DNA of 64,000 bases. It comes from Mastigias papua. Its lineage: Eukaryota; Cnidaria; Scyphozoa; Rhizostomeae; Mastigiidae. Made by a program: the position numbers and the translations under genes. This document shows, piece by piece, positions 25,001-48,419 of the stretch; the first letter of the stretch is position 1; every line of letters starts with the position of its first letter. The notes beneath the pieces are model-generated. The model did no database searches. It saw only the letters and a list, made by a program, of their open reading frames with translations, and was not told the DNA's origin. Location of the stretch: NCBI GenBank assembly GCA_964019165.1, contig OZ025281.1, positions 943,001-1,007,000 of the forward strand, in the 5' to 3' direction.

Positions 25001-26384
25001 GGGCGCCTATGAGCGCCTAAGAGCGTCTAAGGGCGCCTATGAGCGCCTAAGGGCGCTTAAGAGCGCCTAAGGGCGCCTTAGAGCGTCTAAGTGCGTCTAA
25101 GGGCGCCTAAGGGCGCCTATGGGCGCCTAAGAGCGCCTAAGGGTGCCTAAGAGTGCTTAACGGTGCATAAGAGCACCTAAGGGTGCCTAAGAGTGCCTAG
25201 GAGCGGCTAAGGCCACCTTATAGTGCCTATGCGTGCCTCAGAGTCCCTAATGGCGCTTTATAGCGCCTAAGGATGCCTAAGGGCCCCTATGGATGCCTAA
25301 GGGTGCCTAAGGATGCGTAAACACACCTAAGAGTGCCTTAAAGTGTCTAAAGACGCCTAAGGGTGCCTAAGGACACCTTAGGGTGCCTAATAGTGCCTAA
25401 GGTCCCCTAAGATTGCGCAAGGGCACCTAAGGGCACCTATGAGCACCTAGGAGCGCCTAGGAGTGGCTAAGGGTGCCTAAGAGCACCTATGGGGCCCTTA
25501 GAGCACCTAAGGGTGCATAAGGGCCCCTATGAGCCCCTACGGGTGCCTAATAGCGCCTAAGAGCGCCTAAGGGCACCTAATAGCACCTAAGGGCGCCTAT
25601 GAGCGCCTTAGAGCATCTAAGGGCGCCTATGAGTGTCTACGGGCACCTTAGAGTGCCTAAGAGCGCTATAGGGTGCCTATGAGCACCTAAGGGCGCCTAA
25701 TAGCGCTTTAGGGCGTCTAATATCGCTTAAAGGCGCCTTAGGGCGCCTAAGAGCGCTTAAGGGTACCTAAGAGCGCCTAAGGGCCCCAAAGGGCACCTTA
25801 GAGTGCCTAATTGTGCCTATGAGCACCTTAGGGCGCCTATGAGCGCCTAAGGGCGCCTATGAGCGCCTTAGGGCGCCTAATAGCGCTTTAGGTTGTCTTA
25901 AAGCGCCTAAAGGCGCCTAAGGGTGCCTAAGGGCGCCTAAGATTGCCTAAGAGTGCCTAAGGGCCCCAAAGGGCACCTTAGAGTGCCTAATAGCGCCTAT
26001 GAGCGCTTAAGTGCGCCTATGAGCGCTTAAGGGCGCCTATGAGCGGCTAAGGGTGCCTATGAGCGCCTAAGGGTGCCTAAGAGTGCTTTAGGGTGTCTTA
26101 GAGCGCCTAAGGGTGCCTAAGAGTGCCTAAGACCGCCTAATAGTGCATAAGGGCTCCTAAGACCTCCTAAGGGCACCTTTTAGCACCTAAGGATGTCTAA
26201 GGGTGCCTGAGGATGCCTATGGGCACCTAAGGATGCCTAAAGACCCCTAAGAGTGCCTAAAAGTGTCTAAAGACGCCTAAGGGTGCCTAAAGACACCTAG
26301 AGATGCTAGAGACGCCTAGAGACACCTAATGAAGCCTAGAAACACCTAATGAAGCCTAGAGACACCTAGAGCAAAACCCCTAGA
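22092..26384. repeat. Satellite with 10-bp unit (GCCTAAGGNN)n, about 4.3 kb
   Basis: Roughly 430 copies of a decamer whose core is CCTAAGG with a variable dinucleotide (GCCTAAGGGC, ACCTAAGGAT, GCCTATGAGC and similar). From about 23221 to 26300 the unit stays in one register for about 308 copies, with substitutions but no net indel that I can see. The left third prefers A/T variants. The middle prefers a GC-rich 20-bp dimer (GAGCGCCTAAGGGCGCCTAT). TAA or TAG recurs in every frame, so neither strand can encode protein. Longer repeats (about 270, 210 and 160 bp) overlie the decamer. It is not a telomere: units are 10 bp, although GCCTAA is the complement of TTAGGC. Confidence 0.97.
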
Positions 26385-26819
26385 GACGAAAGACTTTGTC
26401 TGTATTGCAAAACCCTGAATACTTTCATAGTCAAAGGCAAAATCCAGTTTCGTTTAGTTTGCTCCCTGTTTAACAAGGAATGATAAAGGGGTTTAGAAGA
26501 AATCCATAAAAATTCCCAGCTACAGCCTCACTGAACGACCTCAATATGTTCATATGGATAATAATGAGCCAAAAAGATTACACTACAACAAAATGTTTCG
26601 GGATGTTCTGTAAAACATCCTCTGCTAAGAGGTTCAAAATTTTTAAGTAACCCTAGCAGTACATAACAATCTTGTAGTTTTATAGCGTTTGTATACTACT
26701 TAGCTTTGTTTCTATTACATTAAGTAGTTTAGTATTGTTACGTAGTTAAAAAGTATTTCATAAATCGCGGTGGATATGTATGCAGTTAAGGATCATCCCG
26801 GTCTAGATACTTGACTTAC

Positions 26820-28080
26820 TTTATGCCCAAAAGTGGCTCATTTTCGTCACTTTCTAATCTGCAATCAGACTCAATGAATTTTAGTTTATGTTGTTTTAGG
26901 GGCAAAATACGAAAGCTACAGCCATACCATTTCTTCACTGTGCAATCTGCAAATACAATAAATCAGTGTAAACATTGGTAGGTATAGGGCAAGATACCAA
27001 GACTCAATTTCATAGCTTACCAATCTGCAATACAAATAAATGACGCTTACTTCTGGTCACGTTTAAGCAAATAAGAAAGGTAACGGCCTTAGTTTTTGAC
27101 CAGAATAGCTCATTGTTAAAAATAGACACTCAACATTGATGATGAAGCAAACCGGAACTGCATAGGACATGCACTGTAATGCCTTAATTCATTAAACAAT
27201 ATGATTACTTGATATGATGTAATATCGTTTAATTTAGTATATGACTTTTGCTGTATCATGCTTACTTTTATTCTAGAAGCACTACATAATTATCATCCTA
27301 TAGGGTATATAAGGGGTTAGGATTCTCTGTTACAAGTTAGTTAATTTCAATGATCTGTATAGCATAGTATATCAGATACTATCGTATTTCTGTCATCGAA
27401 ACTCTGCTCTCAAGAAAACAACACTCATTTTAATCACTTTTCACTCTAGGGTCAGAATCAAGTATTTTCTTCCAAAAATGCCTCATTTGAGCCACTTTTC
27501 AATCTGATGTACAAATGAGGAAATTTCAATTTTGGTCATTTCTGGGCAAAATACCAAGGCTATAGTCTTACTTTTCGGCAAAAAATTCCTCATTTTAATC
27601 ACTTGTCAATCTAATCTACAAATCAATGAATTTCAATTTTGGTCACTTTTGGACAAAACACCAAGGCTATAGTCTGACGTTTTGACCTAAAATGCCTCAT
27701 TTTAGTCACTCTTCAATCTAGAATCAGAATCAATTATTTTCGGTTTTGGTCATTTTTGAGTAAAATACCAAGGCTATAGCCTTGGTTTTTGGCCAAAGCT
27801 GTCTTATTTTCATTATTTCTCAGTCTACAATCAACATCAATGAATTTGAATTTAGGTCATTTTGGACAAAATACCAAGGCTATTGCTTTACTTTTCGCCT
27901 AACAGTGCCTCATTTTATTCACCTCTCAATCTACTTTTTAAGTCAAATGCCAAGGCTATAGCCATATGGCTTCTCCCCAAAACTGGTTCATTTTCATCAC
28001 TTTTCAATCTACAATCAATATCAATGAACTTGAGTGCAGGTCACTTTTGAGCTAAATGCCAAGGCTATCGCCTTACTTAG
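26820..28080. repeat. Tandem repeat with ~107-bp unit
   Basis: The marker CCAAGGCTAT occurs at 27554, 27661, 27768, 27874, 27950 and 28058, so spacings are about 107 bp with one short 76-bp unit. Each unit also has a CTCATTTT-AGTCACTTTTCAATCTA block and a TCAATGAATTT-GGTCA block; the short unit lacks the latter. Weaker, more diverged units extend left to about 26820. No open frame runs through it. Confidence 0.8.
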
Positions 28081-28384
28081 TGGCTTACCTTGCGGATTGT
28101 GGGTGGGTGCTTATTCAGTAGTGAGCGTCTGTACATTGGTAGGAGCTTTTATCAAAATAAAAACACAGCGATGAAAAGAAAAATTAATTAGCTGGAAATC
28201 TTAATAGCCATCCGTGCCCATTTTCTTATAACTTTTTCGTTACTTTAAAATTCTTGTAAGTTGATTTTTGCAAAAATTAGGTCCAGAACTTCAAGATATT
28301 AACACAAAATTTTAACTTAAATAACTAAATAAATGAATGAATAAAGGAAATGTAAATCGATGTAAACAAATAAGGAACAATTTC

Positions 28385-28660
28385 CACAAAAACAGCGGTT
28401 CTGTCGTATTAATGTAGTATAAAGTTCGAGCATTAGCCTTTGCAAGTTCCTCTGATCAATAGTGGATTCTTTTCCTCTCTCTCTGTATCAATATTTCATA
28501 AGGTGATGCAAAATCACTCAAGAGAATTCCAAGCGTTCTCTTGCGAGTACGATTCAGGTCGTTATTAGCAAGTTTTCTGCAAAATATCCATATTAACGGA
28601 CAATAATTAAACTGTGACATTATAAGAGTTGTACAGCAGAAGATATTGCTTTCATTCAAA
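28385..28660 (-). mobile_element. LINE reverse-transcriptase fragment (frameshifted)
   Basis: The minus-strand frame 28659-28456 contains LIMSQFNYCPLIWIFC followed by NDLNRTRKRTLGILLSD. This is the (F/Y)CP-L-x-W-x-F and N-x-x-x-R-x-x-x-R-x-L-x-I signature after the reverse-transcriptase domain of CR1/L2/Rex-type elements. Downstream, the matching IDQRNLQRLMLELY continues in another frame at about 28455-28415, so at least one frameshift has occurred. It is a 5'-truncated dead copy. Confidence 0.75.
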
Positions 28661-29271
28661 TATTTTGATAACCCTTGGAAGGCATCTCATGAATATTTCC
28701 CAAGAATGCATATTTTGCACTCTAGAAATATAAAGAAGTGTTTGACAAGCAATAGAAAAAAGTTAAGGGTATTTTGCTTGTTTGTAGATGCATCGATATT
28801 ACCTCGGCTCAGGGCGTTTATTCGTTCGATAAGTAGCTATTGAAATTCTACTGAAATCTTTCTAGCAGCTGTTGGTATCTCTTTGCCCACCCTAGAACTT
28901 TAAAACAAATGCATTTCTTCTCTACAGCTTTTCAAAGCATACAAAATTTGACGCAAGAGAAGATTAAACTGGTTTCATCCCCATAATGACTAAGAGGGAG
29001 CATTAGTGGCTAATTCTGATATTGAAAGTAATAGCTACACCTTTAGAACTGTTGAATTACGTCTCAATAGTAAGTAGTTTAGAAAAAGTGATATTTAGAT
29101 AATATAAAGATAGACAAAGTGAAGTAGATGAGGGAGGTGGGGGGGGGCAAAGGATAAGACCAGCAATGTGAAAAGTGGGTAAAAGTTCATCCTATGAGCT
29201 TGGCAGTGTCTGAGAATTTCGGAAATAAGTAGTGATTGCAGGACTCTGTGCATGCTGGGTCAAGCCCCATC

Positions 29272-29272
<1 letters not shown>

Positions 29273-29324
<52 letters not shown>

Positions 29325-29364
29325 ACACACACACACACGCATACACACACACACACACAAACAC

Positions 29365-29402
<38 letters not shown>
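29273..29402. repeat. (CA)n and (TA)n microsatellites
   Basis: About 85 bp of CA dinucleotides with a few interruptions, followed by about 34 bp of TA dinucleotides. Confidence 0.95.
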
Positions 29403-29407
<5 letters not shown>

Positions 29408-30341
29408 TGGTAAATTACCATGAATGTACATATACGGTAACTTACTATTTATTCAATGTAAAAGATGGGTGTTTTTCGAATGCAAGAATCTCTAACTTCA
29501 TAAAAAGAGAAAATGATCCAGCTCAACAAAATGCAAAAAGAAGAGAAAAGATAAATATAGTAGCCAAGACCATAACAAGTCAAACTTTAAACAATTTGTA
29601 TCAAACCAAAGCAACCGTAATGCATACAAAGTTTCAAGCCAGAACTGTATTAGGCATTACAATCTTTCTGGTAGAGAACACACGGAACAATTCAGGAAAA
29701 CTGCAAAAATTCACTTTTGCTTTCAAGCCTATCATTTACTATCCAACAATACAAGCACACCAATATCGTGTTAATACTTTATTATTAAATAAAGATCATG
29801 GACAAATATAGCAAAGTAGCAAAAACTGTGTATAATTGTGTCTGCATATAAGATAAAAATATTAAATATGTAACCAGAGTCTTGAACCTACAAACGTGTT
29901 TTATAAGAAAATGTTTTTGTTCAGTACTGAAACTTTCTTAGCTTTTTCATGATTTCATTACTGAAATTTTCTTTAGGTTTTCTTAGCAAAAATAATCGAA
30001 TTTACGTAACACTACATTGTTATACAGACAGACATGGACTACACTCAAAGCACTAAACTCATAGCACTCTATTACGTATGCTACCACAGGAAATTTACGC
30101 AAATCAGGTAAAATCAACGATTGTTTTGCGTGAAAATTAGCAGTTTACAGGCATATGACTTATCAACTTTCTCACGTCTCTGAAATCCAGTACTAAACTT
30201 TTTTATCGTTTTCAGTAGTCGAGTACGTAATACAGTCTTAAAAACCACTTTCTTATAAAAAACGTGTAATTAAATAACTGAAATACAGATATTTCATAAA
30301 AAAATGCTAGTAATTGATAGGACAAATGTCAACTTATTCTG

Positions 30342-36436
<6,095 letters not shown>

Positions 36437-36804
36437 TTACAGTACGGATCAGTAACTCAATTTGTGGTTCCATTCGGCGCCATCTTTACAATATAACGCA
36501 CACCCGCTTTCCTCCTTAACATACAGCCTCGTCCTGATGGCTGAAGTTTATTGCTTAGGTTGTGCGGTTGACTTGCTACCTATTTCCAACCGCAAATACA
36601 AAGAAGCTTGAGTTGTTGATCTACCGTTTCTTTACTACTGAATGCTTGCATTTCATTTGATATCTTCCGACCCATTTATACGGAAAACCATACCATGTGG
36701 AGCATAAAATTTATGTCTTTGGCTAATCACCAAAAGATAAGAGCAGAGAAAAGAACAAATGGATTGATAAGGACAAATCTAATTTCCATGAGAAATAGAC
36801 AATA
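36437..36804. promoter_or_regulatory. TDH promoter region
   Basis: 368 bp between the TDH start codon and the 3' end of the upstream exonuclease gene (both minus strand). On the minus strand AAAGATGGCGCC (36487-36476) resembles the YY1 consensus AAGATGGCGGC, about 40 bp upstream of the TDH start codon. No TATA box is evident. Confidence 0.45.
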
Positions 36805-38130
36805 TCACAATTTTATACACTCTGGCCAAAATATATCATCTAGGTAATCACTAGTTGGAGTACTGAGCTCCCATTTATCTTCAACCAATCTGTAAAGCTG
36901 CATTGCCATTCTTGAGTCTTCTACAGAGCAATGGACGCCCTTTTGTATCTCCTTGTTGAAGAGAGATATCGACAAATTCTTCAGTGATGGAAGGTTATAG
37001 ATTGGGAGTCCAGCCATTAACCGTAGGGGTATAAATTGTGAGGTGTCCCTAATTTTTGTTGGATCATGTTGGAGCTGGAGAATTTTCAAGTCTGTTGCAA
37101 TGGCATGTCCAACAAGGTGTTTATTCTTCAGCAGTCTTTTAACTTTTCTCTTGACCCTGTGAAATGACATAGCATTTTTCATGTGATGTGGCATAATGCC
37201 ACTGTATCTTGTCCTATAATCAGTAATGGGGCTGTTTGGTTTTACATAGCAATCCAGCTTAACATTCCCATGGTAGTCAACAACACTGCATCTAGCCAAG
37301 GCACTTCTTTTTCCTTTTCCAACACCTACCATCTCACAATCAAGTGCCAGAAAATCACTCTTTGATGAAGTGTGACAGACATCTGCAAAACAGAGGTTTT
37401 CATTAACAAGACTGTAAGTGAATAGAACAATGTTTAGGTTTGATCTTCAGTTGGAATTGATGACAAGTCTGCTACAATGAAACGATAAAACGCTAAGGTA
37501 AATTTAGCTAAATATACTGCAAAAACTTGTTAATGATATCAAGGTCAATGGTCAACAAAGAATTACGTGGTCAACATAACTTGCGAAGAGGAGCTTTCTA
37601 TGTGGCTTGCTTAAAGAGATGGGGGCCTCTTCACAATCAATGAAAATTTCCAGGTTTGATTTTCCCAAACAGCATTGCACTGGTTCAACGTATAAAGTAA
37701 TTCAAGTCGTACAATGAGAAAATGAATGAAGCTCAATGACCAGAGAAAATTCATCTAGAAAAACGCACCCACCAAGAGTTACAGTGAAGTAACAGTTATT
37801 TCCAAAGTTGAATTGAATGAGGTCGATCAACACGAATGCACCCTTAAAGTTACTACAGTTTACTAAATTAAGTCAGATAGATACCAATTCTGCATGGAGG
37901 ATGTTCCTTTCTAATATCCGACACACTACACTGGCCTAACACGCAAGAAAACAACCTCCTTCAATCGAACCTAACATCCGCATTTTAACTCTCTATAAGG
38001 ATCTCCTACACAACATAGGCTTGTAGAAGATGCAAGAATCTGCAATGATATCAAGTTTTCTTTACGAAACGGTAAATACAAACTAACCTGTTGATGAGCT
38101 GCCGGTGATACCCTCACTTACCGGCGCCAT
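36805..38130 (-). CDS. DEDDh 3'-5' exonuclease, ISG20/AEN-like (2 exons, 206 aa)
   Basis: Exons 38130-38088 and 37382-36805 (TGA); phase 1 junction; total 621 nt closes in frame. RNase-T-type exonuclease domain from residue ~24: Exo I motif LALDCEMVGVG (Asp29, Glu31), then ARCSVVDYHGN and PITDYRTRYSGI (typical of the ISG20/AEN/REXO4 group). Exo II is GHAIATDLKILQ (Asp112), and Exo III is HCSVEDSRMAMQLY (His165, Asp170). All five metal and catalytic positions are present. The C-terminus has DDIFWPECI, similar to the acidic-Trp-Pro tail of AEN/ISG20L2. These enzymes digest RNA or single-stranded DNA 3' to 5'; which substrate is used here (rRNA processing, apoptosis, antiviral) is not decidable. 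It has only 14 residues before the intron and no obvious nucleolar signal. It is head to head with the GPS2-like gene. Confidence 0.9.
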
Positions 38131-38267
38131 TGCAGTAAAGGAAGTAACTCACGTGGATAAAATATTTCACCTCGATCCGATGTCTAACACGGTCTCTTCT
38201 TGGTGCTCACCTGCCAAATATGGCGGATTGAGATGAAGAGCTTCGAAACAAACTCAACTGTACAGAA
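38131..38267. promoter_or_regulatory. Bidirectional promoter between exonuclease and GPS2-like gene
   Basis: Only 137 bp separate the two divergent start codons. The interval has a CACGTG E-box (38150-38155) and AAATATGGCGG (38216-38226), close to the YY1 consensus, and no TATA box. Such spacing and motifs are typical of shared TATA-less promoters of housekeeping genes. Confidence 0.6.
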
Positions 38268-39602
38268 ATGCCAGGATTAATTGTCGGGGAAGGGAGAAGG
38301 CGTGCCAGAGATAATTGTAGAATATTAAGACCCTATATTTTATGGAAGCGGAAGAAAGAGCAACTCGCAGAGGAGGAATTGCTAATTAAAATTAAGCGAG
38401 AGGAAGAGCAACGAAGAAAAGAAGAAGAGGAGAAACGATGCACTGAACGAGAGAATAGATTAACAAGAATTGAGGTAAAAAGCTAGCATTTTCACTTATG
38501 AACAATAAACACTGTAGCACATTAAAGATATCGGTAATCATTGAACTGCATAGACCTTGATCAGTTATCACGTGAACAGGCATTTGATCTAGCTGAGTGT
38601 AGCTTATCATCGTCATGCACTTTAAGCTAAAAATTGCCTATGTGGTTACCCTCAGTGGTGTAGATTACCCTCAGTAACTTTGTCATCAGGAGAGGTACAT
38701 CTTTTATCAGTTGATTGTTAGCATCAGATTTTGATTTCATTATTTGAAATGTACTGCTCCTTAAAATTTTCTCATTCAATACTGCTGGGGCATTTTATCT
38801 GCTGCTGTCAGTAGCAATACCATTACTGCATGTTGGAGTATAGTTACTTCTATTTTCTATCAAGTAAGATTGCAAGTTGTGCCTCACTAGAATCACAAGC
38901 CAGTTTATCAAGGCTGGTGTCAGTTAGTGAGAAACAGACTTTTTCATAGTCAACAGCTCCCATTCATAATGTTTATATACATAATATAACTGTCACATTC
39001 CCCACTCATGATGAAGATGTTAAATGAATAGCTGCTGTTTCTAATATTCCAGGAAATTGAACAGGAACTGACTAGAATTAGGAAGAAAAGAAATGACCTT
39101 GAGGAAAATTTGAAGCTATTACAAGAACAAAAACATCAATTGTTTCTGTGCTTGAAGAATTCTCTCTTGGCAAAAGAATATGTTAGAAAAGAGAAGACTT
39201 CTGTTGTTTTTCCTGAGCTGCATGCTCAAGACGCAAGTGGTGAGTTTCGCATTAAATATACACTCTGTTTTATTGCATGGAAAATGCCAATGGTGGTAAT
39301 TGTTGAGTTCAACACATTTGGCTATTTCTGAACCAAAGCTCTCCGAACAGTATGATTCCAGCCATCTGTATCCTTAGCTTAGATAAATCTTATTTTCACA
39401 AAAAAATCAAGATTTTTATATAAAGTTGGAAACAATTATGTTATTTAAGATTGGAATTGCATTTTCAATATTGTGGTGACCCTTTCTTCCTGTAGGTGGA
39501 GATTCAAGCTCTGGAAATTGGAGCATGCAGTTACAGCAATATCCTACAGTCATAAAGCCAACAGCAGATTCACATCAGCAGCCATTTGACAATAACAATT
39601 GA
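38268..39602 (+). CDS. gps2: GPS2-like coiled-coil protein (3 exons, 166 aa)
   Basis: Exons 38268-38474, 39053-39239 and 39496-39602 (TGA); 501 nt closes in frame with GT-AG introns. It starts MPGL, with Arg/Lys-rich residues to ~30, then a long Glu/Lys/Arg coiled coil (about 28-110) that contains LQEQKHQLFLCLKNSL. In G-protein pathway suppressor 2, a subunit of the NCoR/SMRT-HDAC3 corepressor, the corresponding segment reads LQEEKHQLFLQLKKVL, and MPALLERP is the start. That resemblance is the basis of the name. The rest is short: about 55 residues, polar and Gln-rich (QLQQYP, HQQPF), against roughly 200 in vertebrate GPS2. It could be a compact GPS2 orthologue or another coiled-coil protein. 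AATAAA at 40058-40063 is a likely poly(A) signal. Confidence 0.65.
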
Positions 39603-40853
39603 GCTGTACAATAAGTATTGATATGCCAATATCCTATATCAAGTAATGTGCGTTATGAGGAAACTAGAGCTAGTGAGAACTGCATTGTCAGAAATTATTT
39701 CATATTGAAATATACAGAGTGGTTTATGTGGGTGTAGATGCTAACAAAAGAACTCTGATATCCCAATATCACATGTACCACTTGTATTTTTCTGGCTATC
39801 TGCAATTTATTTCTGCAATCCTTCCTTTAACAAATTCTCATGCATAATGAGCAATGAAATATGTATAGTCAAATGCAAATTATGGAAATGTTAATTTAGT
39901 AGTATAACTAAGAAATTACACGTTTGATGTGTGTGAGATGTTTGTCTGAATAATAGTGTAGATGGAGTCTTTATTTAAAACATATAATATTGATTCTATG
40001 CATTACATTCTGTATATCCTTTCATATTCTATGTTTCTCTTGAGTTGTGGGCTTGTGAATAAAAGCATTACTTGATGTCATGGAGAACCCTGTTATTCTA
40101 TGGAGTTGCCGAGAGGAATGTGGCACAATTAGAATTAATTAGAAACATGTATCACTAGCCTTTCAGGAGAGGTACATCTTTTTTCCATCTATTTTCTAGT
40201 AGGATAGACTCATTGATTAAATACCTACAAGCATTCTTCAGGAACCCTTGTGTCATGCAAGTTTAAGAAAGAGATATAACATCCTGAGTTCTCTCTTGTA
40301 CTTCACTCAGAAATTTCAAAGGGTTATCATAGAGGCAGGTGCAATATTTCAATGTGCTGGCTGGAATGTTTTCTGGAAACTACTCATGGATTTTAATTCA
40401 ATTTTTCTCAAAACATAGGGCTTTTAGCACAAAAATTCTGAAAAAGTCAATACTGGAAAACTTCTTCTTTACACTTAATTGTATAGTTTGTGTGCATTTT
40501 GATACATAGAGTTCTTTTTTCATCAAACCCACATGCATAATTATTAGAGCAATGGGATAATTTTTAAAGCATATACTAAAGGTTGGATTGCTAAAGAGGA
40601 GGTATATTAAAAAGGGCAGGAATACAAGAGAGAACATGGTTCCCATTTACCAAAAAAAGTGAGGTGGTAAAATACATCACACTAAAATGGAGGAGGATAT
40701 TGGCTTATTGTCAATGACTCTCTACATCATCTAAAATTTTCCATAACCATTTAAATAAGAGACAAACCCAACTATCACTTTCATAGAGTAACTAACATAA
40801 AAGTGAAATTTTGTGATGTTTGTATTCATCTAAATAAATCTAAACAGATAAAT
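39603..40853. other. Convergent 3' ends of GPS2-like and signal peptide peptidase genes
   Basis: Holds the GPS2-like 3' UTR up to the AATAAA at 40058-40063 and the presumed 3' UTR of the minus-strand peptidase. The phrase TCAGGAGAGGTACATCTTTT recurs at 38686-38705 (in a GPS2-like intron) and near 40163-40182. Nothing else recognised. Confidence 0.45.
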
Positions 40854-47527
<6,674 letters not shown>

Positions 47528-48419
47528 CTTTAACACGGCCAAAAGAGCAAAGCAAGGAACAAGACTGACAAAACCCAATTCAATTTGAGCAGGTGTTCTG
47601 TACGGTAACTACTTATCGCGAGATACAAGGATACTGATTCTTCTGCAACCTTTACAATTAGAGGTTTCCTTTTCCTCTGCTGAGAATACCTTTCTTATCG
47701 TAGATAATTTACAAAATACTTCCGAGCATTAAACCCAGTTATGATCAAACACGTTGACAAAAAAACTTGTGAGCAGCTGCTTACACTGATACGAGGCTAT
47801 TCAAAGAACTCTTTTTTGAATGACGTGACGTAACATGTATGTAAATGGTACTCATTATGCTGTCCTTTGGGGGGTCTTCCCTCAAGAGTACCCAATGCAC
47901 CTCACATGCTATAGGCCTTTTACGCTGCGCATGGAAAGGCCTGGGAAATCCCTTTCAATAATTCTACAAGTGAAGTCTCCAAAGAGAACACAGAAAAATT
48001 GCATGGGAGAAGAGGAATCAAAAAAGCAATTCAAACTGAGAGAAATTTAATCTACATTTGGAAGATGTGTAGAAATATGGCTGTAAAATGGGTTTGTTGG
48101 GAGCCATCAAACTGTACTAATGGAATCCAACAAAAGTCAAAACTTTCCATTACTTATTTAATTTAAACTAAAACATATTAAATTACTTTCAATCCCTTGA
48201 TTCTGATACCAAGCTGGATACTCAGCACATTGATAATTTCAATTACAATGTATTGAGCCTTCCTCGTAATCAAATATCAAAGAAAATCCACCTAGGGAAG
48301 CTTGATTGCTGAGGCCCAGAATCAAACAGCTAAACAAGCAAGGAAGTCCATTAGTGCACAAATCAAACACAAATCAAACACAAATCAAACAACTACAAAT
48401 TTACAAATAAGGTACAAGC
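47528..48419. other. Upstream region of signal peptide peptidase and 3' side of MRPL15
   Basis: Should hold the peptidase promoter (left part, minus strand) and the MRPL15 3' UTR (right part). AAATCAAACAC is repeated in tandem at about 48361-48391. No coding exon seen. Confidence 0.45.

Larger units (their letters stand above)
26385..30341. other. Gene-poor interval between P450 and TDH
   Basis: No gene recognised. It contains the ~107-bp tandem array (26820-28080), a LINE fragment (about 28385-28660), CA/TA microsatellites (29273-29402) and AT-rich filler. The right end probably holds the 3' UTR of the minus-strand TDH gene; TTTATT at 29778-29783 (AATAAA on the minus strand) is a candidate poly(A) signal. 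Confidence 0.5.

Noticed and set aside
22092..26384. Interstitial telomeric array, because GCCTAA is the complement of TTAGGC and CCTAA resembles animal telomere DNA
   Set aside because: The hexamer occurs once per 10-bp unit with variable spacer bases; no tandem hexamer run exists, so the likeness is coincidental.
22092..26384. CRISPR-like or coding repeat array
   Set aside because: The unit is 10 bp with no unique spacers, and each frame on both strands meets a stop about every 30 bp.
29236..29811. 191-aa frame beginning with Thr-His repeats
   Set aside because: The CA/TA microsatellite creates the first third and the rest has no recognisable motif.
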